Made by a program: the position numbers and the translations under genes
The notes under the pieces: generated by a model
The model's database searches: none
What the model was told of the DNA's origin: nothing
Seen by the model: the letters and a program-made list of their open reading frames with translations, nothing else
Shown: one piece after another, positions 35,829-44,068 of the stretch
How the letters are laid out: every line of letters begins with the position of its first letter
Position numbering within the stretch: the first letter of the stretch is position 1
NCBI GenBank assembly: GCA_001302985.1
Contig: LJNG01000012.1
Location: 1-44,068 of the forward strand
Length of the DNA stretch: 44,068 nt
DNA from: Parcubacteria bacterium DG_74_3
GTDB taxonomy: Bacteria; Patescibacteriota; Minisyncoccia; Minisyncoccales; DG-74-3
Direction: 5' to 3'

Positions 35829-36299
35829 GTGAACAATATGGTGGGACCCGACACTCGTTTGGGATGGAGAGCAGAAGAAGTATGTGCTGACTGTGGTGTT
35901 GCAGGCTGCAATATGGCCACCCGACAAAGCAGTCTGGTGCCAGGAGCCCAAGATACGGAAGGACCATTCATTCCTCTTTGCGTTTTTTGCTACGATCGGA
36001 GAGCAAAACGAAAGGAGGAAGGAAAACACCCACTTCCATTGGGCGTTAAACCGCCAGGCGTTCCAGAGCAGTTCCTTAAAAAAGCAATAACCGTCATCAC
36101 TCAAAGTGGTTCTGAGTATAAATTCGAACTGCCAGAAGAAGATGGCACAAGAACAGTTTCCTGCGAAACAAGAGACATCGGCTTCAAAAAATGCAAAATT
36201 CTTCTTTTGAAAAAGGGAGAAAGCCTGTGTTTTAGAGGAGTAGACGTAGATCCCAGAGAGGCATACTGGCAGACCTCGCCAGTATCCTCCATTTATTAA
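35829..36299 (+). CDS. Hypothetical zinc-binding protein
   Basis: CADCGVAGC...CVFC cysteine pairs; alternative ATG at 35838. Confidence 0.65.
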   Translation: MNNMVGPDTRLGWRAEEVCADCGVAGCNMATRQSSLVPGAQDTEGPFIPLCVFCYDRRAKRKEEGKHPLPLGVKPPGVPEQFLKKAITVITQSGSEYKFELPEEDGTRTVSCETRDIGFKKCKILLLKKGESLCFRGVDVDPREAYWQTSPVSSIY

Positions 36300-36375
36300 T
36301 CTCTCCTCTTTTTTAATTAGTAAATTTTCGGTTTAATAATTTTAATATCGCGCTTAGTTGGAGAAAAATTTATCA

Positions 36376-36405
36376 TTGACAGATTTTTTTAGTCTGTAGT
36401 AAGAT
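36376..36405 (+). promoter_or_regulatory. Sigma70-like promoter
   Basis: TTGACA-N18-TAAGAT upstream of 36431 gene. Confidence 0.6.
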
Positions 36406-36430
36406 AGATAGTACAAAAAGGAGATAAAAA

Positions 36431-36934
36431 ATGGAAAAGAAAGAATGGGATACTGAGAAGATAGAACCGAAGGAACAAAAAGAGACGAATAGGGGATTGA
36501 GAACAGAGCGAAAAAGTTTGTTAGCCATTTTCTTCGTTATCCTTTTTACCATCTACGACATCTTGATTGCAGAGGGTTTACTCAGATACCTCCATGTCCG
36601 GCATAATATGCCTATTTTCTATCTATACTGGATAGTCAGCTATGTTTTCTTGATTCCTCTCTTCATAATATTAATCAGCTTCAGGTTACGCTCATGGCGG
36701 TTCCTCATGTATTCAGTAGTTGGCATATATTGTGGATGGCTTGACATACTATTTTTCCCGTTACAGGGCAACACCTTACCCAATGTTTACACTTGGTGGC
36801 CCTTATCTCCGAGTAGTCTTCAGCTGATACTCTTTGCCACGACTACTTTAATTGTTGCACTTTTCATAGACCTTAAGGTTAAGGATTTAAGCCCTTCTAC
36901 CATCGGAGGTGATACTCAGGTCGGTGATGGTTAA
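36431..36934 (+). CDS. Membrane protein, hypothetical
   Basis: 167 aa, 4 TM helices, SD AAAAGGAGAT. Confidence 0.75.
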   Translation: MEKKEWDTEKIEPKEQKETNRGLRTERKSLLAIFFVILFTIYDILIAEGLLRYLHVRHNMPIFYLYWIVSYVFLIPLFIILISFRLRSWRFLMYSVVGIYCGWLDILFFPLQGNTLPNVYTWWPLSPSSLQLILFATTTLIVALFIDLKVKDLSPSTIGGDTQVGDG

Positions 36935-36992
36935 CTCGGGGAGACCAATCGTTCTTTGGTGGTCAAAAAGACAAAACTCTTAGTTTCTAATG

Positions 36993-37023
36993 GCTGGTGT
37001 TAAAAACACATCAGCTTTTTTTT
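36993..37023 (+). terminator. Intrinsic terminator
   Basis: GCTG-GTGT-TAAAA-ACAC-AT-CAGC + T8. Confidence 0.65.
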
Positions 37024-37156
37024 ATTATAATTAAAAATAAATTTTTTCATCATTCGTGCAAAAAGCGTTTTTTGAACTTAAATATTCATTAAGTTTGCAT
37101 CTTTTGGATATTCTGGACATCTGGTATAATTAAGAAATAAAAAACTTCCCGATTCT

Positions 37157-38842
37157 ATGAAGTTATCTCCAGAAAAACTAAAGAAAATTCTCGTGGAACC
37201 CGGTTTTATTACTGAGGCTCAGTTTAAAGAGAGTAAGAGAGAAGCAGAAAATCAAAATAAGCCCCTAGAGGAAATTTTAGTAGAAAGAGAGTTGATTGCC
37301 GATGAAAACTTGGGCAAGTTAATTGCTGAAGAATTGGGATATAAATTTATTAATTTAAGAAAGGAGGTTATTCCCGAAGAGATTATAAAAATTGTTCCTG
37401 AGCTCGTTGCTAAAATCCAGCAGGTTCTTGTTTTTGATAAAACCAAAGAAGGTTTAGAGGTGGCCCTGGCCGATCCTGGTAATTTTGAAATGATTGATTG
37501 GTTAGAAAGAAAGACTGGGGAAAAAATAATTCCTTATTATGCTACTCCCAGAGACATTGGAGATGCTTTGAAATACTATCGAAAAGAACTCAAAAAGACA
37601 TTTGGGGAAATTATTAAAACCCAAGTTGAGCGAGCTGAGAAAGATAAAATTAAAGCTGAAGATGTCCCGATAATTAAAATTGTTGATACCATAATTGAAT
37701 ATGCTTATGAAAATAGGGCTTCAGATATTCATGTTGAACCTTTAGAAAACCAAATCCAGGTTCGATTTAGAATAGATGGAGTTTTACACAACGTCTTAAC
37801 TCTGCCTAAAAACCTTCATGGTTTAATTGTTACCCGAATTAAGGTTTTGGCAAAATTGCGAACTGATGAACACCTTGCTGCCCAAGATGGAAAATTTGTG
37901 GTTAAATTCGAAAAAGAAAAATTTGATATCCGAGTTTCAATTATTCCGGTAACCGAAGGGGAGAATATAGTAATGAGGCTTTTATCAGAAAGAGCGAGGA
38001 AATTTACTTTGGAAACCCTGGGGTTTTCGGAGCGAGATTTTAAAAAAGCTCAAAATGCTATTAGGAAACCTTATGGAATGGTCTTGGCTACCGGACCCAC
38101 GGGTTGTGGAAAAACCACCACTCTCTATGCCATTTTAAAAATATTAAACAGACCCGAGGTAAATATTTGCACAATTGAGGACCCGGTTGAATATGATGTG
38201 GCCGGGATAAGTCAAATTCAAGTTAATCCCAAAACCAACCTCACTTTCGCTAAAGGTTTGCGTTCAATTGTTAGACAGGACCCTGATATCATAATGGTTG
38301 GTGAGATAAGAGACCCAGAAACCGCTGGCATTGCCATAAATTCAGCAATGACGGGCCATTTAGTTTTATCTACAATGCATGCTAATACGGCAGCCACCAA
38401 TCTACCTCGTTTAATGGATATGGGTATTGAACCCTTTCTGGTTGCTTCATCAGTTAATGTGATTATTGCCCAAAGATTGGTTAGAAAAATATGTATGAAA
38501 TGTCGGGAAAGCTATGAAGTAACTAAAACTGAGTTGCGAAAATTGAATTTATCTGAAGATTTAATCGAAAAATTCTTCAAAGGGAAAAAGAAAATTAGAG
38601 TTTATCGGGGTAGGGGCTGTAGGGCCTGTGTTAATACCGGCCTTTCCGGTAGAATCGGCATCTTTGAGGTTTTGGAGATGGAAGACAATATTCGAACGCT
38701 TATTATGGAAAAAGCTAATGCTGACCAAATTCAAGCCCAAGCTATTAAAAATGGAATGACCACTATGTTAGAAGAGGGAATAGAAAAAGTAGTTTCGGGG
38801 ATAACAACCATTGAAGAGATAATTCGGGTAACCCGGGAATAA
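37157..38842 (+). CDS. pilB: Type IV pilus assembly ATPase PilB (GspE family)
   Basis: ASDIHVEPLENQIQVRFRIDGVL; LATGPTGCGKTTTLYAIL; RSIVRQDPDIIMVGEIRDPETA; CMKCRESY. Confidence 0.96.
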   Translation: MKLSPEKLKKILVEPGFITEAQFKESKREAENQNKPLEEILVERELIADENLGKLIAEELGYKFINLRKEVIPEEIIKIVPELVAKIQQVLVFDKTKEGLEVALADPGNFEMIDWLERKTGEKIIPYYATPRDIGDALKYYRKELKKTFGEIIKTQVERAEKDKIKAEDVPIIKIVDTIIEYAYENRASDIHVEPLENQIQVRFRIDGVLHNVLTLPKNLHGLIVTRIKVLAKLRTDEHLAAQDGKFVVKFEKEKFDIRVSIIPVTEGENIVMRLLSERARKFTLETLGFSERDFKKAQNAIRKPYGMVLATGPTGCGKTTTLYAILKILNRPEVNICTIEDPVEYDVAGISQIQVNPKTNLTFAKGLRSIVRQDPDIIMVGEIRDPETAGIAINSAMTGHLVLSTMHANTAATNLPRLMDMGIEPFLVASSVNVIIAQRLVRKICMKCRESYEVTKTELRKLNLSEDLIEKFFKGKKKIRVYRGRGCRACVNTGLSGRIGIFEVLEMEDNIRTLIMEKANADQIQAQAIKNGMTTMLEEGIEKVVSGITTIEEIIRVTRE

Positions 38843-38846
38843 GTAA

Positions 38847-39569
38847 ATGGAAAAGAGATATTTCCTCAAAAACGCTCCTCAATACAAATTAGCAGAAATA
38901 ATTTCAGTAGTTTCCCATCAACTGAAAACCCCTCTTTCTTCAATAAAGGGATATCTTGAAGTATTGCTTTCAGAAGACTTGGGTCAACTAAATAAACAAC
39001 AGAAAGAATATTTAAAAGATGTTTTAGAAAACACCAGGCAAATGATAGACTTGGTTAGGGACCTTTTAGATGTTACTATAATTGAGGTCAATCGAATAGA
39101 ATTTAAAAAATCTCCAACAGATCTGGCAAAGATTATTAAAAAAAGCATGAAAGAATTTTCTTTACTTGCTCGAGCTAAAAACTGTGACCTGTCTTTTGAA
39201 ACTTTAAATGAATTTCCACTTTTGAATATCGATTCCATCAAAATTAAACAGGTTATAGATAATCTTATTGACAATGCCATTTCATACAACAAAAGAAAAG
39301 GAGAGGTTAAGGTCTCTCTTTTCAAGAAGGGAAAGAAAGTTGTTTTTTGCTGTAAAGACACGGGAATAGGAATAAGCGAGGGTGAAAAAGATAAAATTTT
39401 TACAAAATTTTATCGAAGCGAAGAAGCAATCGCTCTCGCTACTCGAGGTTCTGGTCTCGGACTTTTTATTTCAAAAGCAATAATAGAGAAAAGTGGAGGA
39501 AAAATATGGTTTAAGTCAAAGAAAGGAAAGGGAAGTGTTTTTTGTTTTTCTTTACCTATAAAAAGTTAA
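38847..39569 (+). CDS. Soluble histidine kinase lacking a sensor domain
   Basis: SVVSHQLKTPLSSIKGYLEVL H-box; DNLIDNAISYN; DTGIGISEGEKDKIFTKFYR; GSGLGLFISKAI. Confidence 0.94.
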   Translation: MEKRYFLKNAPQYKLAEIISVVSHQLKTPLSSIKGYLEVLLSEDLGQLNKQQKEYLKDVLENTRQMIDLVRDLLDVTIIEVNRIEFKKSPTDLAKIIKKSMKEFSLLARAKNCDLSFETLNEFPLLNIDSIKIKQVIDNLIDNAISYNKRKGEVKVSLFKKGKKVVFCCKDTGIGISEGEKDKIFTKFYRSEEAIALATRGSGLGLFISKAIIEKSGGKIWFKSKKGKGSVFCFSLPIKS

Positions 39570-39574
39570 ATTTT

Positions 39575-39967
39575 ATGAAAAAAACCAAAATTCTCATTAT
39601 TGAAGACGATAAATTTTTAATTAAACTCTATAGCGACAAATTACGACGAGAAGGGTTCGAAGTAGTCGAGGCTATTTCTAGTGAAGAGGGTTTAAATAAA
39701 GTTTTAATGGAAAAACCAGATTTAGTACTTTTGGATTTAGTTTTGCCCCGAAAGAGCGGTTTTGAGATTTTAAGTGAGATAAAGCTCAATCCGAAGACCA
39801 AGAATATCCCAGTTGTTATTCTTACCAATTTGGGGCAAGAGTCTGATATAAAGAGGGGATTGGACTTGGGGGCAGCTGCCTATTTAGTCAAAACAGACTT
39901 TTCAATAAATCAATTACCAGAGTTAATAAAAGAACACTTAGTAGGAAGAAAAAGAAAAAGAAAATGA
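39575..39967 (+). CDS. Single-domain response regulator (CheY-like)
   Basis: ILIIEDDKF, LVLLDLVLPRKSGFEIL, PVVILTN, YLVKTDFS; no output domain; ATG at 39575. Confidence 0.93.
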   Translation: MKKTKILIIEDDKFLIKLYSDKLRREGFEVVEAISSEEGLNKVLMEKPDLVLLDLVLPRKSGFEILSEIKLNPKTKNIPVVILTNLGQESDIKRGLDLGAAAYLVKTDFSINQLPELIKEHLVGRKRKRK

Positions 39968-41178
39968 AATTTACTTATATTGCCAGAACTAAAATCGGGA
40001 AAGCAGAAACCGGTATTGTGGAAGCCCCAAATTCTTTAGAAGCTAAGAAGATATTATTAGCCAGAGATTTAATTTTACTATCTATCAGGCCGGTTGAGAG
40101 AAGGGGAAAAATGGGATTTGTAATTCCTTTTTTTGAAGGAATTCCTTTTTTAGATAAAGTTCTTTTTGCCCAACATTTAGCTTTAATGATTAAGGTTGGC
40201 TTACCCCTTGGAGAATCGATAGCTACAATAAGAGAACAAACAAGGAGTAGAAAATTTAAAAAAATCTTAGATGAGATTATAAGAAGTATTAACAGCGGTC
40301 ATTCTTTAGCTGATAGTCTCGCTCGTCATCCCCAAGTATTTAATACTTTGTATGTAAATATAATTAAGGTGGGAGAGGAATCAGGGACCTTAGAGGAAAA
40401 TTTAGAGCGTCTCTCTTTACAACTGGAAAAAAGCTATCAACTGAGAAACAAAGTAAAAGCTGCCATGGTTTATCCATCAATTATTTTAATCTCCATAATT
40501 GTTTTAAGTGCTGGGATTATTTTTTTTGTTTTACCAAAAATAATTCCTATTTTTAAAGCCTTTGATATCCCGCTTCCCCTAGCCACCAGGGTATTGATTT
40601 GGTTTACAGAAAACATTCAGAATTACGGTCTATTTATCTTAATTGGTATTGTAGCCCTGGTGGTAATTCTAAACTTACTTTCTCGAGTTAAACCAGTAAA
40701 ATTCTTAATTCATAAATTTACTTTAAAACTTCCCATTATTGGTTCAATGACCAAAGATATTAATCTTGCCCATTTTAGCCGAACTCTGGGAGTTCTTTTA
40801 AAAAGTGGGGTACCGGTAGTTAGCGCTCTGAATATAACCCAAACCACTTTAGGAAACCTGCTTTATCAAAGAGAATTAGAAGGAGTGGCGGAAGAAATCA
40901 AAAGGGGTAAATCAATATCTGATTACTTAAAGAAAAAAGAGAAAATTTTTCCTTCAATGGTTTCGAGAATGGTTGGGGTGGGAGAAAAAACCGGTAATTT
41001 AGAAGAAACTCTAATATACGTGGGTAATTTTTACGAAGGAGAGCTTGATAGGTCTACCAAAAGTCTATCCACGATTCTGGAACCCATTTTATTATTGATT
41101 ATTGGATTAGTGGTGGGATTTATAGCCTTAGCGATTATTACCCCTATTTATGAAATCACCCGCGGTTTACATTTATGA
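39964..41178 (+). CDS. pilC: Type IV pilus inner-membrane platform protein PilC
   Basis: Two GspF domains: LAQHLALMIKVGLPLGESI.., HFSRTLGVLLKSGVPVVSALNIT, VGVGEKTGNLEETL. Confidence 0.95.
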   Translation: MKFTYIARTKIGKAETGIVEAPNSLEAKKILLARDLILLSIRPVERRGKMGFVIPFFEGIPFLDKVLFAQHLALMIKVGLPLGESIATIREQTRSRKFKKILDEIIRSINSGHSLADSLARHPQVFNTLYVNIIKVGEESGTLEENLERLSLQLEKSYQLRNKVKAAMVYPSIILISIIVLSAGIIFFVLPKIIPIFKAFDIPLPLATRVLIWFTENIQNYGLFILIGIVALVVILNLLSRVKPVKFLIHKFTLKLPIIGSMTKDINLAHFSRTLGVLLKSGVPVVSALNITQTTLGNLLYQRELEGVAEEIKRGKSISDYLKKKEKIFPSMVSRMVGVGEKTGNLEETLIYVGNFYEGELDRSTKSLSTILEPILLLIIGLVVGFIALAIITPIYEITRGLHL

Positions 41179-41209
41179 AAAACTCGCTTTCGGCGAGAAC
41201 CACAACCCC

Positions 41210-41653
41210 TTGAGAATTGAAATCAAAGGATTTACTCTAGTAGAGCTAATGCTGGTAATTGGTATTTTGGCTCTTTTAATAGTTGTATCTTTACCCCTTG
41301 CTATGAATTTTTACAAGACAAGACAGCTTGATGTTTATGAAAATGGCATTGTTCAGGCTTTAAGGAGGGCGCAACTTAAATCAATGTCGGTGGAAGCAGA
41401 TTCTTCTTTTGGTGTTTATATTTCCAACGACAGCAAGAAATATGTTTTATTCAAGGGAAATTCTTATAATACCAGAGATAATGTTTGGGACGAAGTTTTC
41501 GAGTTGCCAGATAACCTTTCAGTCGGTGGACTGACAGAGGTGGTCTTTACTAAATTAAAAGGCATTCCATCTAATACAGGAAATATTTTCTTAATCATTG
41601 ATAATCGCTCTGAAATTATAAATATTAATGAAGCGGGGAGGGTCAATTATTAA
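41210..41653 (+). CDS. Prepilin-like protein (GspH-like)
   Basis: IKGFTLVELMLVIGILALLIVVSLPLA; start uncertain (TTG 41210 or ATG 41150). Confidence 0.82.
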   Translation: MRIEIKGFTLVELMLVIGILALLIVVSLPLAMNFYKTRQLDVYENGIVQALRRAQLKSMSVEADSSFGVYISNDSKKYVLFKGNSYNTRDNVWDEVFELPDNLSVGGLTEVVFTKLKGIPSNTGNIFLIIDNRSEIININEAGRVNY

Positions 41654-41662
41654 TTTTGAGGT

Positions 41663-42238
41663 ATGAAGCATGAGGCAGGACAATCTCTAGTAGAGCTATT
41701 AATTGCAATGGGCATCTTTGTTTTAGCAGTTTCAGCTATTAGCTCTTTAATATTAGAAGTTTATTTATCTGATAGGGTAGGTAGAGAGAAAATGATAGCC
41801 ACTTTTTTAGCTAAAGAGGGAATGGAAGCTGTTAGGTCTATTCGAGACAGTAATTGGCAGAATTTAACAAATGGTGAGTATGGTTTAGCAATTTTGGGTG
41901 GCAATTGGGTATTTCAAGGAAATCAAGAAGAAGTTAGTTCTCAACTTAGAGATGGGGTAAGAAAAATTATTGTGGAAGAAATAGATGCTAACAGAAAAAA
42001 AATTACTTCTCAAATAATCTGGAAATTAACCGAAGCTCGTTCACAAGAAGTTAGCCTTATTACTTATCTGACCAATTGGAAAGCTACTGCGGCTGCTGAA
42101 AGCTGCGATATTGGCTGTCAATGGAAGGACTATGCCGGAGGGAGTTGTAAGCTTCCAGCTGCTTGCCCCGATGAAAATGAATTAGGTGACTTAGGAGAAT
42201 ATGATTGCACTGTTAATAAGGTTTGCTGTTGCAAATAA
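41663..42238 (+). CDS. Prepilin-like protein (PilV/PilX-like)
   Basis: AGQSLVELLIAMGIFVLAVSAISSLI. Confidence 0.82.
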   Translation: MKHEAGQSLVELLIAMGIFVLAVSAISSLILEVYLSDRVGREKMIATFLAKEGMEAVRSIRDSNWQNLTNGEYGLAILGGNWVFQGNQEEVSSQLRDGVRKIIVEEIDANRKKITSQIIWKLTEARSQEVSLITYLTNWKATAAAESCDIGCQWKDYAGGSCKLPAACPDENELGDLGEYDCTVNKVCCCK

Positions 42239-42239
42239 T

Positions 42240-42737
42240 ATGAATCGAGGTTTTACTTTAATTGAACTTATAATTTATATAACCATTGTAGCAGGGGTTT
42301 TGATTGTAGCTTTTAACTTTGGATGGGAAATTATTTATGGAAATATCAAATCTCAAGCCATGAGAGAGGTTCAGCAAAACAGTCGATTAGCAACAGAAAA
42401 GATAACAGAAGCTATTTTGGGTGCTTCGGGCATTAATAATCCCACACCGGGTAATTCAGATATCATTCTTTCTTTGGCAATGCAAGATTCTAGCTTAAAT
42501 CCAACTCTATTTGAAGTAGTAGGCGGAAAGTTAATGATTACTCAAAAGAGAAGCGGTCCCTATGAGTTAACCAATGATCGCGTAAGAGTTACCAATCTTC
42601 AATTTACTAATGTTTCTTATGTTGATACTCCCGGAACTATTAAAATTCAAATGACCATTGAACACGTTAACCCCAACAATCTTAAGCAATATGAAGTATC
42701 TTTTGAAACAGAAAATACCATTTCCTTGCGCAAATAG
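42240..42737 (+). CDS. Prepilin-like protein (PilW/GspJ-like)
   Basis: MNRGFTLIELIIYITIVAGVLIVAFNFGWEI; ATG 42240 preferred over 42201. Confidence 0.85.
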   Translation: MNRGFTLIELIIYITIVAGVLIVAFNFGWEIIYGNIKSQAMREVQQNSRLATEKITEAILGASGINNPTPGNSDIILSLAMQDSSLNPTLFEVVGGKLMITQKRSGPYELTNDRVRVTNLQFTNVSYVDTPGTIKIQMTIEHVNPNNLKQYEVSFETENTISLRK

Positions 42738-43122
42738 GAATGGTTATATTGCTCTAGTATCAATACTTATAGTTTCTGCCCTTACTTTATTGATAGCCAC
42801 CAGCAGCAGTTTGCTTAGCATCGGTGAATCTAATATGGGTTTACAAGAAAATCAGGCCTGGGAAGCTTTTTATTTAACCACTGCTTGCGCTGAAGATGCC
42901 CTCATGAAATTAAAAAATGATTTAAATTATTCTGGAAACGAAATTTTAAATTTTGATAATGGAAAATGCACCATTGAACCTCTGGAGGGAAGCGGGAAAA
43001 AAAATCGCGTGATAAAAGTTTCTGGAGTCACTTTTAATCAAACTCGGAAAATTAAAATTGAAATAGGTAAAATAAATCCTGATATGGAAATAAAATCTTG
43101 GCAACAAGTTGCTGATTTTTAA
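42691..43122 (+). CDS. Pilus assembly/minor pilin-like protein (PilX/GspK-like)
   Basis: NRNGYIALVSILIVSALTLLIATSSSLLSIGESNMGLQENQAWEAFYLTTACAEDALMKL; start uncertain. Confidence 0.75.
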   Translation: MKYLLKQKIPFPCANRNGYIALVSILIVSALTLLIATSSSLLSIGESNMGLQENQAWEAFYLTTACAEDALMKLKNDLNYSGNEILNFDNGKCTIEPLEGSGKKNRVIKVSGVTFNQTRKIKIEIGKINPDMEIKSWQQVADF

Positions 43123-43125
43123 ACT

Positions 43126-44068
43126 ATGCTCAACTTATTTAAAAAACCGGCATTTGGATTAGACATAAGCGATTATTCAATTGAGGCACTGGAGCTTGAA
43201 AAAAAGCTGGGAAAAATTTATTTGGGAGCTTATGGTCGAGTTGAGTTAGAAAAGGGAATTGTAGAAGACGGAAAGATTCTAAATAAAGAAAAATTAAAAG
43301 AAAAAATCAAAAAGCTCATAGGGAATACCGTACCCAGAAAATTAAAAATAAATCAGGTAATTGTTTCTTTGCCAGAATCAAAAACTTTTTTCCATATTTC
43401 AAAATTACCAGCAAATCTTGTGGGTAAAGAATTATATAGTGCCATAGAAAGCGAAGCCTTAAAAACAATTCCCCTGGCTCCTGAAGACCTGTATTTTGAC
43501 TTCCAGATAGCGAAAAAAGAAAAAGACTGGCAAGAGGTTCTATATGTGGGAACATTAAGAGAAACGGTTAATGAATACCTTGGGGTTTTGAAAGATGCGG
43601 GACTGAGTCCCCTGGCTTTCGATATAGAATCAGCCAGCTTAACTCGAGCCTTTGGGGCTGAAATGATTAAAGATGGAGGGGTACTCATTGCAGACATTGG
43701 AACAACAACAACAGTTTTGACTATTTTTGATGAAGAATTAATCAGGGTAAGTGCGATTGTCCCAATTGCTGGTAATGATTTTACTCGAGTTATTTCAGAG
43801 AAATTGAAGATATCTTTAGAAAAGGCTGAAGGGTTAAAAAGAAATTGTGGTCTTAATCCAAAAAAGAGAGAGGGAAAGATAATGCTTATTTTACAAGGTT
43901 TTCTTCAGGATATTTTAAATGAAATCAAAACTTTTATTAGTTTTTATGAAGAGAAAAGTGGAAGAAAAATAAAAAAGATTTTACTCTGCGGAGGTTCAAG
44001 CTTAATACCCGAACTTTCTTCCTATCTTGCTTCTAATATCGGTATTAATACCTATATTCCTAATCCCT
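43126..44068 (+). CDS. pilM: Type IV pilus assembly protein PilM, partial at right edge
   Basis: MLNLFKKPAFGLDISDYSIEALELEKKLGKIYLGAYGRVELEKGIVEDG...IADIGTTTTVLTIFDE...ILLCGGSSLIPEL; absent from ORF track because no stop in window. Confidence 0.93.
   Translation, partial: MLNLFKKPAFGLDISDYSIEALELEKKLGKIYLGAYGRVELEKGIVEDGKILNKEKLKEKIKKLIGNTVPRKLKINQVIVSLPESKTFFHISKLPANLVGKELYSAIESEALKTIPLAPEDLYFDFQIAKKEKDWQEVLYVGTLRETVNEYLGVLKDAGLSPLAFDIESASLTRAFGAEMIKDGGVLIADIGTTTTVLTIFDEELIRVSAIVPIAGNDFTRVISEKLKISLEKAEGLKRNCGLNPKKREGKIMLILQGFLQDILNEIKTFISFYEEKSGRKIKKILLCGGSSLIPELSSYLASNIGINTYIPNP

Noticed and set aside
1-44068. CRISPR arrays, IS elements, integrases
   Set aside because: No regularly spaced repeats, transposase or integrase motifs were found on either strand.
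1-44068. Recoded UGA (genetic code 25) as in some CPR lineages
   Set aside because: TGA functions as stop for several conserved genes (for example pilC and dcw/P-type ATPase genes), and no conserved gene needs TGA read-through.

Overview
The window is AT-rich and gene-dense, and reads as bacterial. The gene content and style suggest a Candidate Phyla Radiation / Patescibacteria (Parcubacteria-like) genome; this is inferred from short intergenic gaps, compact proteins and MraZ/RsmH/FtsI and PilB/PilC/PilM style loci, and was not tested. It contains housekeeping genes (rlmN, mraZ-rsmH-ftsL-ftsI, rmuC, rplU, recR, dnaB, cysS, dnaX), a Clp-like double AAA+ ATPase, a P-type ATPase plus cation antiporter pair, and a type IV pilus operon (pilB, histidine kinase, response regulator, pilC, four prepilin-like genes, pilM running off the right edge). 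There are three tRNAs (Val-CAC, Glu-CTC, Gln-TTG). The most striking item is an archaeal/eukaryotic-type TFIIB (TFB) homologue at 30580-31866. It has an N-terminal zinc ribbon, a conserved GPEWRAF B-reader/linker-like segment and three cyclin-like repeats (canonical TFIIB has two). It sits among bacterial genes and follows a near-consensus bacterial sigma70 promoter and a perfect UTR hairpin. Other leads are a likely ATA-start gene, an alkyltransferase-like protein with PCHR replaced by PYWR, a P-type ATPase with DKTATLT/TGEW motifs, a two-component pair inside the pilus operon, tRNA remnants and structured DNA after tRNA genes, a 14-bp intergenic repeat placed next to terminators, and a small accessory island of unknown genes (34180-36934). 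All family calls come from reading motifs; no database search was run.
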